Shown here in pieces: positions 50,834 to 60,280 of a DNA stretch of 64,000 nucleotides (the first letter of the stretch is position 1; every line of letters starts with the position of its first letter). Below the pieces are notes generated by a model. The model saw nothing but the letters and a program-made list of their open reading frames with translations. It had not been told where the DNA came from and ran no database searches. The position numbers and the translations under genes were made by a program. This DNA comes from JAICWY01 sp964531205 (GTDB taxonomy: Bacteria > Vulcanimicrobiota > Vulcanimicrobiia > Vulcanimicrobiales > Vulcanimicrobiaceae), in NCBI GenBank assembly GCA_964531205.1, contig CAZHGH010000001.1, positions 1-64,000 of the forward strand, written 5' to 3'.

Positions 50834-51805
50834 TCAAACCCCCTGGCCGACTTTAGTGGCTTCCCGCGTCTGGTCGCGGTACCAAGCCACCGTACGCCCT
50901 AGCCCTTCTTTGAACTCGACGATCGGCTCGTAGCCGAACGCTTCGCTCGCCGCGCTGATATCTGCAAGCGAATGTTTCACGTCGCCGACGCGATCGGCGT
51001 CGTAGCGCGGTTCACCGGCGTATCCCGTCACGTCTTTGAGCAATTCGAAGACTTCTTTAAGCGTATATCGCACGCCCGTTGCAACGTTGAACGTTCGTCC
51101 CGCGACACGATCCGCAGCTGCTTGCGACGCGAGGATGTTCGCCCGAACGACGTTATCGACGTACGTATAGTCGCGGCTTTGCAGGCCGTCGCCGTAGATT
51201 GCGGGCTGCTTTCCTTGCAGCATTAGCGTGATAAACTTCGCCAGCACGCCGGCGTATTGACTGTTTGCGTCTTGGCGAGGACCGAAGACGTTGAAGTACC
51301 GCAGTGCGACCGTCTCCATTCCGTACACCCGGTGGAAGACGGACGTGTATAGTTCGCCCGCGAGTTTCTGGACCGCGTATGGAGAGATGGGATTCGGCTT
51401 CATCTCTTCGCGTTTTGGAAGCGTCGGCGTGTCGCCGTACGCCGAGGATGACGCGGCGTACACGAAGCGCCGCACGCCGGCATCGCGGGCAGCGAGCAGC
51501 GTGTTGATCGTTCCATCGATATTCGCACGGTGGCTCGTAAGCGGATCCGCGATGGACTTCGGCACCGACGGAATCGCCGCTTGATGCAAAACGCAATCGA
51601 CGCCCGAGCAGAAGTTTACGAGGCGGTCGACGTTATTGACGTCGATCTCTTCAAATTCGATGTCGTTCCAAAACCCATCGAGGTTCTCGCGTTTGCCGGT
51701 TTTGAAATTGTCGACCGCGCGAACGCGTTCACCGCGTTCGAGCAGTTCGCGCACGAGAGCCGAGCCGATGAACCCCGCGGCACCGGTGACCAGATATGTC
51801 GCCAT
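50834..51805 (-). CDS. UDP-sugar 4-epimerase, GalE/WbpP type
   Basis: 323 residues of the extended short-chain dehydrogenase family. NAD motif GAAGFIGSALV, the catalytic region SSSAYG and YAVQKLAGE (YxxxK), and LRYFNVFGPRQD. The sequence is closer to UDP-GlcNAc or UDP-GlcA 4-epimerases (WbpP-like) than to classical GalE, so it probably feeds surface polysaccharide. The ATG at 51803-51805 is immediately before the NAD motif; the longer upstream frame is a shadow of pdxH. Confidence 0.93.
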   Translation of the reverse strand: MATYLVTGAAGFIGSALVRELLERGERVRAVDNFKTGKRENLDGFWNDIEFEEIDVNNVDRLVNFCSGVDCVLHQAAIPSVPKSIADPLTSHRANIDGTINTLLAARDAGVRRFVYAASSSAYGDTPTLPKREEMKPNPISPYAVQKLAGELYTSVFHRVYGMETVALRYFNVFGPRQDANSQYAGVLAKFITLMLQGKQPAIYGDGLQSRDYTYVDNVVRANILASQAAADRVAGRTFNVATGVRYTLKEVFELLKDVTGYAGEPRYDADRVGDVKHSLADISAASEAFGYEPIVEFKEGLGRTVAWYRDQTREATKVGQGV

Positions 51806-51875
51806 CTGTAGGCATTTTATCCAGGGTCGTTTTGGCCGCCACAGGGCCGAAGGGGTACAAGAACCCGGTCGCGGG

Positions 51876-52517
51876 TCACGGCTGAAGCCGCCGCAGTGCC
51901 CAGCCGGCGCCCGTGCGTTCGAATTCGAGGCGGTCGTGAACGCGGTTCGGCCTCCCTTGCCAAAACTCGATGCGCCTGGGCCGTACGATAAAGCCGCCCC
52001 ACGAGTGCGGACGCGGCACATCCTCGCCTTCGAATCGCTCCGAATAATCGAGAACACGCTGATCCAAAATGTCGCGGTTCTCTACTGTTTCGCTTTGTTC
52101 CGAGGCCCACGCGCCTATTTGATGGCCGCGCGGGCGGCTCGCAAAATACGCGTCGGATTCGTCCTCCGGTAATTGGTCGACGTCGCCCTCAACGCGCACT
52201 TGGCGCTGCAGTTCGGGCCAATAGAACACCGCGGCAGCGCGCGGGTTCTCCGCGAGCTCTCGTCCTTTGCGGCTGAAATAACTGGTGAAAAAGACGAGGC
52301 CGCGTTCATCCAATCCGCGCAGCAGCACCATTCTCGCGCTCGGCTGATCGTCGACGCACGTGCAAAGGCACATGGCATTCGCCTCAACTGAACCGGCAGC
52401 GCTGGCGTCTTGCAGCCACTGCAGCAGCTGCGCGATCGGATCGCGCAAAACGGTTTCTTCCAGCAGTTCCGCACGATCGTACGTCCGCCGCAGCGTGGTG
52501 ATGTCGAAATCAGACAC
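51876..52517 (-). CDS. pdxH: Pyridoxine/pyridoxamine 5'-phosphate oxidase
   Basis: FMN enzyme forming pyridoxal phosphate. 213 residues with the family blocks ARMVLLRGLDERGLVFFTSY, SRKGRELAENPRAA, FASRPRGHQIGAWASEQS, and the C-terminal WGGFIVRPRRIEFWQGRPNRVHDR. The GTG start lies 12 bases after the asnB stop codon and lacks a clear ribosome-binding site. The 70 bases between pdxH and galE contain no obvious signal. Confidence 0.96.
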   Translation of the reverse strand: MSDFDITTLRRTYDRAELLEETVLRDPIAQLLQWLQDASAAGSVEANAMCLCTCVDDQPSARMVLLRGLDERGLVFFTSYFSRKGRELAENPRAAAVFYWPELQRQVRVEGDVDQLPEDESDAYFASRPRGHQIGAWASEQSETVENRDILDQRVLDYSERFEGEDVPRPHSWGGFIVRPRRIEFWQGRPNRVHDRLEFERTGAGWALRRLQP

Positions 52518-52529
52518 GCGAAAGGATTT

Positions 52530-54452
52530 CTAGGCGTACGTTACGTTGAACTGCTGGCTCCAATGAATCACGTTGAGCGCGCGCCATATCTCGAAATCAC
52601 GGCGTTTGCCCTCAACGGTCGCCTGCCACAGATCTTGGGTGCGCCCGATATCGAGCGCCGGAATGCTGCGTGCCGCATCGCTTGCAAGCAATTTTCGGAT
52701 CCATCCGTCCAATCTGCGCATCCATTGCTCTTCCGGCGTCGCAAATCCGATTTTGTCACGCCTATCGAGGATCGCGTCCGGAACGATGCCGCGCATCGCT
52801 TCGCGAAAAACGCGTTTCGTTGTGCCGTCGTCGCCGACGATATAGCTTTCCGGCAAGCTCAGAATAAACTCGACGAGCGCCGGCGTAAGGAACGGCACGC
52901 GGCTTTCGATGGAGAACGCCATCGAGTTCCGATCTTCGTAGCGCAGCAACGCCGGCAAACTGGTCGTGCGCAGATCGCGCAGCAGTTCGCTTTTCAGAAG
53001 CGACTCGCCGCGTGGGCGCCGGAGGTGCTCTCCATTTACGCCCTCGCGCCGGAACCACGATTCGTTGAGCCAGGGCGGCATCAACTCTTTGCCAACGAGC
53101 CTGCGCAGCGGCCCTTGTACTTCTTGCGGCAGCAAATACTCCGCCGCTTTTTGCACGAGATAGGATGCCGAGACGCCGGGTTGCGCCACGCAGCGGCGTA
53201 AAAAAGCGCCGGCCTTCGCAAGATTTCCACTTCGAATCAGCGATGCGAGGCGGACACCAAGATAGGATCGATACCCGGCGAGCAGTTCGTCCGCGCCTTG
53301 CCCGTCGAGAATGACTTTGATGCCCGCGCGTTTTGCTTCTTGAAAGACACGGTATTGCGCGTAGATGCTCGTGCTGCGGAACGGCTCACCCTGCGCGATG
53401 CTCAGCGAACAAAGTTCGTCGACAAGTTCGGGCGCTTCCGGGTAGACTTTGTGCACCGTCGCGCGTGCGTGCTCAGCGAGCAGATCGACCCAGTGCTCCT
53501 CATTGAGCGGCGAGCCGGTCGCGATGTAACTGAACGCATGGAGCTCGACGGAATCATCGAGATGCCGCATCCCCGCTACGACGGCGGACGAATCGATGCC
53601 GCCCGAAAGTGCCGAGCCGACGGGGACGTCGCTGCGCAGATGCATGGCAACGTTTTGCAGGAATAGACGGCGCACTTGACCTGCAGCATCTTCAAACGAA
53701 ATATCGGTGCGCGTCTGCACCGACGGCTGCCAGTACGGCTGCGGGCGAAGCTCTATAGCTCCGTCGAGATCGATCTCGGCGTAATGGGCGGCCGGTAATT
53801 GATGGATGTTCGAAAAGAGCGTGCACGCGCCATCATCGGTAATCCCGTAGCGCAAGTACCGGTAAAGTTGTGCGGCGTCGACGTCTCGGTGCGCCGGCAC
53901 GAATTCCATCAGCGCAGGCAGCTCGGAAGCAAAGTACAGCGCTTCACCGTCAGCCGAATAGTACAAGGGCTTGATGCCGAAATAATCCCGGCAAAGCACC
54001 ACTTTGCGCCGCGCGGCGTCCAGCAACGCAAACGCAAACATGCCGGTAAACCGGCGAAATGCATCCGCACCCCACTGCGCATACGCGGCCAGCACGACTT
54101 CGGTATCGCCGCTCGAGCGGAACCGGTGGCCTAACCGTTCGAGTTCCCCGCGAAGCTCGACGTAGTTGTACACTTCGCCGTTAAAGGCGAGAGAGTACCG
54201 GCCATCGGCATACTGCATCGGCTGATCGCCGGTTTCGTGCAGATCGAGAATTGAAAGGCGGCGGTGGACGAATACAGTCTCCGCGCGTTCGGATCCATGC
54301 CATTCGCGCGCTACCTCGACGCGGTTATCTGCGAAGGTCAGAAATCCGCCGCCGTCCGGACCGCGATGATAAAGCGAATCTGCGACAGCCGGCACCCGCT
54401 GCAAGGCGCGGGACTCCGGCCGGCGAGCGATGATACCGGCGACTCCACACAT
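52530..54452 (-). CDS. asnB: Asparagine synthase, glutamine-hydrolysing
   Basis: 640 residues. N-terminal class II glutaminase with the catalytic Cys2 (MCGVAGIIARR), R-L-S-I-L-D-L and NGEVYNY, then the synthetase domain with the pyrophosphate loop SALSGGIDSSAV and the C-terminal ESRVPFLTPALVEF. This long AsnB type occurs both in asparagine synthesis and in polysaccharide loci. A TATAAC box lies 10 bases before the ATG, suggesting a near-leaderless message. Confidence 0.95.
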   Translation of the reverse strand: MCGVAGIIARRPESRALQRVPAVADSLYHRGPDGGGFLTFADNRVEVAREWHGSERAETVFVHRRLSILDLHETGDQPMQYADGRYSLAFNGEVYNYVELRGELERLGHRFRSSGDTEVVLAAYAQWGADAFRRFTGMFAFALLDAARRKVVLCRDYFGIKPLYYSADGEALYFASELPALMEFVPAHRDVDAAQLYRYLRYGITDDGACTLFSNIHQLPAAHYAEIDLDGAIELRPQPYWQPSVQTRTDISFEDAAGQVRRLFLQNVAMHLRSDVPVGSALSGGIDSSAVVAGMRHLDDSVELHAFSYIATGSPLNEEHWVDLLAEHARATVHKVYPEAPELVDELCSLSIAQGEPFRSTSIYAQYRVFQEAKRAGIKVILDGQGADELLAGYRSYLGVRLASLIRSGNLAKAGAFLRRCVAQPGVSASYLVQKAAEYLLPQEVQGPLRRLVGKELMPPWLNESWFRREGVNGEHLRRPRGESLLKSELLRDLRTTSLPALLRYEDRNSMAFSIESRVPFLTPALVEFILSLPESYIVGDDGTTKRVFREAMRGIVPDAILDRRDKIGFATPEEQWMRRLDGWIRKLLASDAARSIPALDIGRTQDLWQATVEGKRRDFEIWRALNVIHWSQQFNVTYA

Positions 54453-54462
54453 GGGCTCTATC

Positions 54463-54468
54463 GTTATA
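54463..54468 (-). promoter_or_regulatory. Possible -10 box of asnB
   Basis: TATAAC on the minus strand at 54468-54463, 10 bases before the asnB ATG. A start site about 7 bases downstream would leave a leader of only a few bases. The -35 region is poor. This is one of several hints of leaderless transcripts in the window. Confidence 0.4.
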
Positions 54469-54496
54469 CCTGTCCGCCGCTGGGAGAGAAAAGGCG

Positions 54497-55414
54497 CTAA
54501 GGATACCGTCCCGCGGCCAACCCGCCCAAGAAGGCTAGGACCATGAGCAGGGCTCCCGCTTCGGCGACGGGGAGCGAGACGTCGACGTTCCGGCGTTCGA
54601 ACGCAGTGATGCGCCCGAGCCGTGCCAGCGCGGTGCGCAGCTGCGTGGCGTTGTCCGCGCGACTGTACGCGCCGCCCGTAACGCCCGCATACGCGCGGAG
54701 CGCGTCTTCGTCGATTCCGGCCGCTTGCAGCGTCCCTGGAATGAGCGCGCCCGAGTTCGTGCCGATGCCGATCGTGTAAAGCGGAATGTGATGCGCTGCA
54801 AGCTCGCGCGCCGCGCCCATGGGGTCGGTGCCGTAGTTGTTTTCGCCATCGGTAATAAGCACCACGACGCGATGTCCACTCTTCGGTAAAACGTGCTCCG
54901 CCGCGAGCAATGCGTCTCCGATAGCAGTAGCGCCGTTCGGCGCAGGTATGTCGTTTACGGCGGATTGGATTTGATCGCGATCGCGCGTCGGTGGCAAGAT
55001 AACTTGTGCGCCGGTTGCGAAACTAACGATTCCGACCGCAGTATTCGCCGGGGCGGCGTTCACGAACGCTTTTAGCGCGCCAACAGCTGCATCGGCGCGA
55101 GTCGGTTCCACATCTGTTGCCGTCATCGAGCCGGATGTATCGACACAAAGCACGACCGAACCCGCAACGGGAACGGCCGCACGCACTCGCGGACCCGCAA
55201 AGGCAAAGACGATCAGTGCTGCGGCAAACGCTAAGGCAATACCCAACAGCTTCGCCGGCCAGGTTCGCGCTTTTACCGCCGAGACTAGAAACGCGACATT
55301 CGAATAGCGCAGCATTTGCGCGCTTCGCCGGCGCAGTGCGATGTGATAGGCGAGCGCCGCAGCGAGCGCCGCGAGAATTGCGAGAACGACAAACTCAGGA
55401 CGCTGGAGCGTCAT
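54497..55414 (-). CDS. VWA-domain membrane protein, BatA-like
   Basis: 305 residues. Two N-terminal membrane helices (about 8-25 and 55-75) with an aerotolerance-type BatA N-domain, then a von Willebrand A domain with a full MIDAS site (VDTSGSM, and later ITDGENN), then a C-terminal helix. BatA works with MoxR and DUF58 proteins, probably in folding or metal insertion of envelope proteins. The ATG overlaps the DUF58 stop codon (ATGA). Confidence 0.92.
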   Translation of the reverse strand: MTLQRPEFVVLAILAALAAALAYHIALRRRSAQMLRYSNVAFLVSAVKARTWPAKLLGIALAFAAALIVFAFAGPRVRAAVPVAGSVVLCVDTSGSMTATDVEPTRADAAVGALKAFVNAAPANTAVGIVSFATGAQVILPPTRDRDQIQSAVNDIPAPNGATAIGDALLAAEHVLPKSGHRVVVLITDGENNYGTDPMGAARELAAHHIPLYTIGIGTNSGALIPGTLQAAGIDEDALRAYAGVTGGAYSRADNATQLRTALARLGRITAFERRNVDVSLPVAEAGALLMVLAFLGGLAAGRYP

Positions 55415-56181
55415 CGCACCGCGAACGCGCGCAGTAGCGCCGTGCCTCCATCATCTTCGGTGAACACACCCGTGCGCCAATTCGCCCGCTCCAACCGGTC
55501 CAGCAACGCGCGTTCGCGCTCGCGTACCGCCGCCGCGTAGTTTTCGCGTTCGCGCGACCCGATAAAAATCGGCACGAACTGCTCAGTCTCCGCGTCCGCC
55601 ACTTTCACAAATCCGCCGAGCGGCAAATCGTCAAACCAGGGATCGCGCGCGACAAGCGCGGTGCAATCGAAACGACGGCCGAGCAATATCAGCACGTCGT
55701 CCGAAACGTCGTCGAAGAAATCGCTGAGGACCAATAACGCCGTGCCGCGTGCGAGCACGGCTGCCGCAACGTCGAACGCACGCGAGAGCGAAAAGGATTC
55801 TTGCATATCGACGAACGGCGGCGCGATGTCATTAGCGAATACGCGGACGACGCGATCCCCCGCCTCGGCGGCGGCGTACCATACATCCATCGCTTCGCGC
55901 GCGCTCACCGCGAGTGGCCGCTTCCGCCCGGCTTGCATCGATGGCGACGTATCCAGAATGGCCGCCAGCGTCAGCGCGACGTCCTCGAGCACTACGCGCG
56001 TTTGTAACTCGCCGGATCGCGCCGTTGCGGCCCAATCGATGCGGCGAACGTCGTCGCCGGGCACGTACTCGCGCAACTCCACGAATTCGTATCCGTCGCC
56101 GCGGTACTGTGTCGGCGATCCGGCGCCCGTGTTGCGCGGGCGGCGCTTTCCGCGGAGGAGCGCCTCTCGCAACGGATTCAT
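55411..56181 (-). CDS. DUF58-domain protein, MoxR partner
   Basis: 256 residues. The DUF58 signature is seen as YEFVELREYVPGDDVRRIDW near the N-terminus, followed by a degenerate von Willebrand-like fold (LDTSPSM, LVLSDFFD). These proteins accompany MoxR ATPases and VWA proteins. The ATG is 7 bases after the moxR stop codon, and the stop overlaps batA. Confidence 0.93.
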   Translation of the reverse strand: MNPLREALLRGKRRPRNTGAGSPTQYRGDGYEFVELREYVPGDDVRRIDWAATARSGELQTRVVLEDVALTLAAILDTSPSMQAGRKRPLAVSAREAMDVWYAAAEAGDRVVRVFANDIAPPFVDMQESFSLSRAFDVAAAVLARGTALLVLSDFFDDVSDDVLILLGRRFDCTALVARDPWFDDLPLGGFVKVADAETEQFVPIFIGSRERENYAAAVRERERALLDRLERANWRTGVFTEDDGGTALLRAFAVR

Positions 56182-56188
56182 CCGGCAC

Positions 56189-57115
56189 TCACGGCGCGGG
56201 AATAGACGCGATCGCGGAGTTCAGCACGTCTTCACCGTTCGCGCGATCGATCAGCAAGCGATGGCTAAACGTGATGCGATGGCGCAGCGCAAGCGGCGCC
56301 ACGCTGCGCACGTCGTCGGGGATGACGAAATCTCTGCCCGCCAGAAGCGCCTTCGCACGTGCGACGAACGCCAGCGCAAGCGTCGCGCGCGGACTCGCGC
56401 CGTGCTCGATGTACTGCTGTTCGCGCCGCGTCGCCGTAACGAGATCGACGATGTAGTGCTTGATCTTCTCGTCAATATGAACGGCGTGCGCGGCTTTTCG
56501 CCATTCGCGTACGTCATCAAGTGTAGCTGCGTTAGTCACGGGTTGCGTATCCGCTATCGCAAAGCGGTCGAGAATCGCGCGCTCCTCGGCATGCGAGGGG
56601 AATCCGACGCGCACTTTAAGCAAAAACCGATCCAATTGCGCTAGCGGCAGTGCGTATGTGCCGTCGGCGTCGAGCGGATTCATCGTTGCCATTACGATAA
56701 ACGGATCGGGAAGCACATGCGTCTGCGGACCGATGGTCACTTGCCGTTCTTGCATCGCTTCGAGCAACGCCGATTGCACTTTTGCCGGCGCGCGGTTGAT
56801 TTCGTCGGCAAGCACGACATTCGCAAAGATCGGCCCCAGAACCGTCGTGAACACCGCCTCGCGCTGATCAAAAACGCGGGTTCCGACGATATCTGCCGGC
56901 AGCAGATCGGGCGTAAATTGCACGCGTTTAAATTCACCGCTGAGCGCGGCTGCGAGCGCGCGGCACGCCAGCGTCTTCGCAAGTCCGGGTGGGCCCTCCA
57001 AGAGAACGTGGCCATCCGCGATAAGCGCAAGCACGAGCGACTCGACGACTTCCTCTTGGCCGATAATCGTCTTTGAAAGCGCGTCGATGAGCGCGCGCGG
57101 CTGAACAGCGATCAT
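56189..57115 (-). CDS. MoxR-family AAA+ ATPase
   Basis: 308 residues. Walker A LLEGPPGLAKT, Walker B VVLADEINRAP, sensor 1 VMATMNPLDADG and the Arg finger region LDRFLLKV are clear. MoxR ATPases act as chaperones with DUF58 and VWA proteins. The ATG shares bases with the batD-like stop codon (ATGA), and batD in turn overlaps carA, linking this set to the pyr genes. Confidence 0.95.
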   Translation of the reverse strand: MIAVQPRALIDALSKTIIGQEEVVESLVLALIADGHVLLEGPPGLAKTLACRALAAALSGEFKRVQFTPDLLPADIVGTRVFDQREAVFTTVLGPIFANVVLADEINRAPAKVQSALLEAMQERQVTIGPQTHVLPDPFIVMATMNPLDADGTYALPLAQLDRFLLKVRVGFPSHAEERAILDRFAIADTQPVTNAATLDDVREWRKAAHAVHIDEKIKHYIVDLVTATRREQQYIEHGASPRATLALAFVARAKALLAGRDFVIPDDVRSVAPLALRHRITFSHRLLIDRANGEDVLNSAIASIPAP

Positions 57116-57969
57116 GCGGTACTACGTTCCCTTTCAGCCAGCACGTCGTCAACAGCTTCCGATAAACGCGCGTCCTCGATGAACGTCGCGCGTTCGACAC
57201 GCAGCAGGAAGGACTTGATACGCGGATCGTGCGCCATCGGGCGTCGCAGAACGTCCGCGAGCGTTTCGCCGCCATTCGATCCCAAGGTGTTCCACAGCGC
57301 GGCCCGCACCGCCAAAACACCTTGACGATCCCGGCGTATGCGCAGTTCCTCGATACGCTGCTGCAAGACGTCTTCCGGTGAAGCCGGCGGTTTCGGCGCC
57401 GGAACCGGCGCAGGCAACTGCGCTTCAGCTCGAGGCGCAGGCCGGCGCCGGAACATCGCAACCACCACGAAGATCGCCGCCGCCAGCAGCAGCAGCTCGA
57501 TGAGTGCGCGTCCCGCAACGCGCAGTGGTTCCCAAACGTCGAGCGCCGGTCCCCCTTCGACCTGCAAGTGCAAATCGTTGGAGATAAAGCGCTTCGGTTT
57601 ACCGTCGCGCGCATCGATTGCGTCGAAATAGGCGGAACCGATTGTAAGCGGACCGCGCGCGTGCGCCACAAGCCGCAGCGTTTCGCGGTACACCGTACCG
57701 GCCGGTCCACTCGAAAACACGCGTTCGTCTCCGAGCTCCTCCGCGCCGGTAAACGACGGTAAGATCACGTTGTCGAGCGTCCCGCCGACATTCTCGCGCA
57801 CGCGGATCGTCAGCGTAACGTTAAACGGTACTTCGACCTTCGGCCGCGGCGTATCCGTCGTAAGCGTGAAGCTCAGCACATGCAAACGCGCGAGTTGCTG
57901 CGCCTGCGCGGCTACGCCGAGCACGGCAAAAACGAGAATGAATAGAGCTATACTAAATCTTGAAGCCAT
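57112..57969 (-). CDS. BatD-like membrane protein of the MoxR/Bat set
   Basis: About 285 residues. Signal peptide (about 1-24), an immunoglobulin-like beta domain with the oxygen-tolerance BatD style VPFNVTLTIRVRENVGGTLDN, one membrane helix (about 150-168), a Pro-rich linker and a cytoplasmic helical tail. The ATG at 57967-57969 is inside the end of carA (22-base overlap). The longer frame upstream is a shadow of carA. The family call rests on architecture and position. Confidence 0.8.
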   Translation of the reverse strand: MASRFSIALFILVFAVLGVAAQAQQLARLHVLSFTLTTDTPRPKVEVPFNVTLTIRVRENVGGTLDNVILPSFTGAEELGDERVFSSGPAGTVYRETLRLVAHARGPLTIGSAYFDAIDARDGKPKRFISNDLHLQVEGGPALDVWEPLRVAGRALIELLLLAAAIFVVVAMFRRRPAPRAEAQLPAPVPAPKPPASPEDVLQQRIEELRIRRDRQGVLAVRAALWNTLGSNGGETLADVLRRPMAHDPRIKSFLLRVERATFIEDARLSEAVDDVLAERERSTA

Positions 57970-59021
57970 TGCGCGAAGAGGCGGCGCGCATCGAACGGAC
58001 CGGGCGAAGCTTCGGGGTGAAACTGCACTGCCGCAATCGGCAGGTTGCGATGGCGGAAGCCTTCGTTCGTGCCGTCGTTGAGATTCACCATCGTCTGCTG
58101 CAGCGATGCGGGCATCGAATTTGCATCGACCGCGTAGCCGTGGTTGTGCGCGGTGACGATAACTTCGTCGCGCTCGACGTCTTTCACCGGCTGATTCCCG
58201 CCGCGATGTCCGTAGGGCAATTTGAACGTCTTTGCCCCGCATGCGAGGGCAAGCAGTTGATGTCCCAAACAAACGCCGTACATCGGCCGCTTACCAAGTA
58301 AGTTCCGAAGCGTGTCGATCGTCTGCGGCAGATCGGTCGGATCGCCCGGCCCGGGCGAGATGAACACCGCCTCCGGATTGTGTTCCATGATCTGCGCTTC
58401 GGTCGCGTTATACGGAAGCACGGTGACGTTCGCACCGAGCGCGGTCAGTTCGCGAATGATCGCTTTCTTCACGCCGCAGTCGATCAAAACGACGCGCGGT
58501 CCGTTCGGCATGCCTTCGATGTGTTCGGTTGTCGTAGCGACGCTCGGCACCAGCTCTTTCGTCGTTGCGGTTCGCACGAAGCTGGTGAGCCGCGTTTCGG
58601 CTTGTTCGAGTGCTTCTTCACCGACCGCAAGCGCGGCCCAAATCGTTCCATGCTCCCGTAGCGTGATCGTAATGGAGCGGGTGTCGGCATCGACCATCGT
58701 CGGAACGCGCTGCTCGTTGAGCCATGCGGGCAGCGCGATGCGCGAATCGTAATGCGAGGGATGCTGCGCGATTCGCTTGATCACCGCGCCCGCAACACAC
58801 GCGCGCGGATATTGCGCCACTTTGCCTGATATTCCGTAGTTGCCGATCATCGGATAGGTGAACGTGAGAATCTGTCCGGCGTACGATGGATCCGTCAGCG
58901 CTTCTTCATATCCGGTCATGCCCGTGTAGAAGACGGCCTCACCAAGAGCGAGACCTTCGAAATCCAAACCGTGGCCGTCGAAGCGTGTGCCGTCGGCGAG
59001 CAAAAGCGCTGCGGGTTTCAT
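57948..59021 (-). CDS. carA: Carbamoyl-phosphate synthase small subunit
   Basis: Glutaminase subunit supplying ammonia to CarB. 357 residues. N-terminal CPSase domain (LALGEAVFYTGMTGYEEALTDPSYAGQ), then a class I glutamine amidotransferase with the Cys nucleophile in YGVCLGHQLLALA and the His-Glu pair in VQFHPEASPGP. The ATG overlaps the pyrC stop codon (ATGA). Position after pyrC places it in the pyrimidine operon. Confidence 0.97.
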   Translation of the reverse strand: MKPAALLLADGTRFDGHGLDFEGLALGEAVFYTGMTGYEEALTDPSYAGQILTFTYPMIGNYGISGKVAQYPRACVAGAVIKRIAQHPSHYDSRIALPAWLNEQRVPTMVDADTRSITITLREHGTIWAALAVGEEALEQAETRLTSFVRTATTKELVPSVATTTEHIEGMPNGPRVVLIDCGVKKAIIRELTALGANVTVLPYNATEAQIMEHNPEAVFISPGPGDPTDLPQTIDTLRNLLGKRPMYGVCLGHQLLALACGAKTFKLPYGHRGGNQPVKDVERDEVIVTAHNHGYAVDANSMPASLQQTMVNLNDGTNEGFRHRNLPIAAVQFHPEASPGPFDARRLFAQWLQDLV

Positions 59022-60280
59022 TTTGAATGCACCTGTGAGAGAACGCGTCCGTCTTGCATAACGAGCGTCCCGCCGACGATCGTTCCGATCGCGCGGCGCG
59101 GCAGCGTCAAACCTGCAAACGGCGTGGATTTGCCTTTGGAGTAAAACTGCGACGGATCGACGTTCCAGGGACGATCCGCAAAAATGGTAACGTCGGCCGG
59201 GGAGCCGGCCGCGAGCGTGCCGCCCGGTATTCCCAAAATACGCGCTGGGTTTGTTGAAAGCAATTCTACGAAACGCGTCACCGGCAAATCCGGGAGCGCA
59301 TACGCGTACGCGCCTACAGCGATTTCGAGTGCGCTGAAACCTACGCACGCATCGTGCAGGCCGCGCTTCTCTTCTTCCGTGTGCGGTGCGTGATCCGTTG
59401 CGAATACGTCGATGGTTCCATCACGAACGGCGTCGCGAAGCGCGCTTACGTCTTCGTCATAGCGGAGCGGCGGATTCACTTTCCCTCTCCCGCCGTGTTC
59501 TGCCGCGAAGTCTCGGGTGAATACCAAGTGGTGTGGCGTTACCTCGCATGTAACCGGGGCACCCTGCTGCAACGAGCGCACCCAGCGCACGAGCTCCACT
59601 CCCATACCTGTAGAAAGATGCGCGATATGCCACCGGTGTTGCAATGACTGCGCGATGAGAATGTCGCGTGCGATGATGATGTCTTCCGCCAGACGCGCGT
59701 ACGGCGCTTGCGTCATCGGCGCGTCACCTTTGACCTGCGCGTCCTCGCAATGCGTAATGAAGAGTTTCTTGTTATCTGCAGCAAGAGCGGCGTCGACCTC
59801 GACGCGCGCATTCATAATCGTGCTGCCGTCATCGCTGAACGCGACCGCACCGGCGCGCTGCAAGTCCGCAAACTGTACGGGCTGCGCGCCGCTGCGGCCC
59901 AGAGTAATCGCAGCGATGGGATACACTCGCACGGCACCGCACTCGTCCGCGCGCTCTTTCACCCACCGAACGAGCTCGGGCGTGTCGATCGCGGGATTCG
60001 TATTCGGCATCGCTGCAACCGCGGTGAATCCGCCGGCCGCCGCAGCGGCCGTGCCGGTCGCGATCGTCTCCTTTTCCGGATTCCCAGGCTCGCGCAAATG
60101 CACGTGCATGTCAATGAACCCCGGCGCGACAAATGCGCCGCTCGCATCGACGACTTCTTCGCCGGCGGCCGGAACGAGATGTTCGCCGATTTCCGCGACA
60201 ACGGATCCGGTCAAGCGCACGTCAAGGTGAGAGTCCAGCCGTTGCGCCGGATCCACGAGGCGGCCGTTACGAATCAGCAT
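59018..60280 (-). CDS. pyrC: Dihydroorotase, type I
   Basis: Third step of pyrimidine synthesis. 420 residues with the zinc motif DMHVHLREPG, further ligands in THCEDA and HIAHLSTG, and the catalytic Asp in FATDHAPH. The length and sequence are of the class I type often paired with aspartate transcarbamoylase. It starts with ATG directly after the pyrB stop codon and is coupled to carA by ATGA. Confidence 0.97.
   Translation of the reverse strand: MLIRNGRLVDPAQRLDSHLDVRLTGSVVAEIGEHLVPAAGEEVVDASGAFVAPGFIDMHVHLREPGNPEKETIATGTAAAAAGGFTAVAAMPNTNPAIDTPELVRWVKERADECGAVRVYPIAAITLGRSGAQPVQFADLQRAGAVAFSDDGSTIMNARVEVDAALAADNKKLFITHCEDAQVKGDAPMTQAPYARLAEDIIIARDILIAQSLQHRWHIAHLSTGMGVELVRWVRSLQQGAPVTCEVTPHHLVFTRDFAAEHGGRGKVNPPLRYDEDVSALRDAVRDGTIDVFATDHAPHTEEEKRGLHDACVGFSALEIAVGAYAYALPDLPVTRFVELLSTNPARILGIPGGTLAAGSPADVTIFADRPWNVDPSQFYSKGKSTPFAGLTLPRRAIGTIVGGTLVMQDGRVLSQVHSK

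Noticed and set aside
50805..50850. Third copy of the GC-rich hairpin repeat before carB
   Set aside because: It has G/C runs and a weak stem but does not share the ends of the other two copies.
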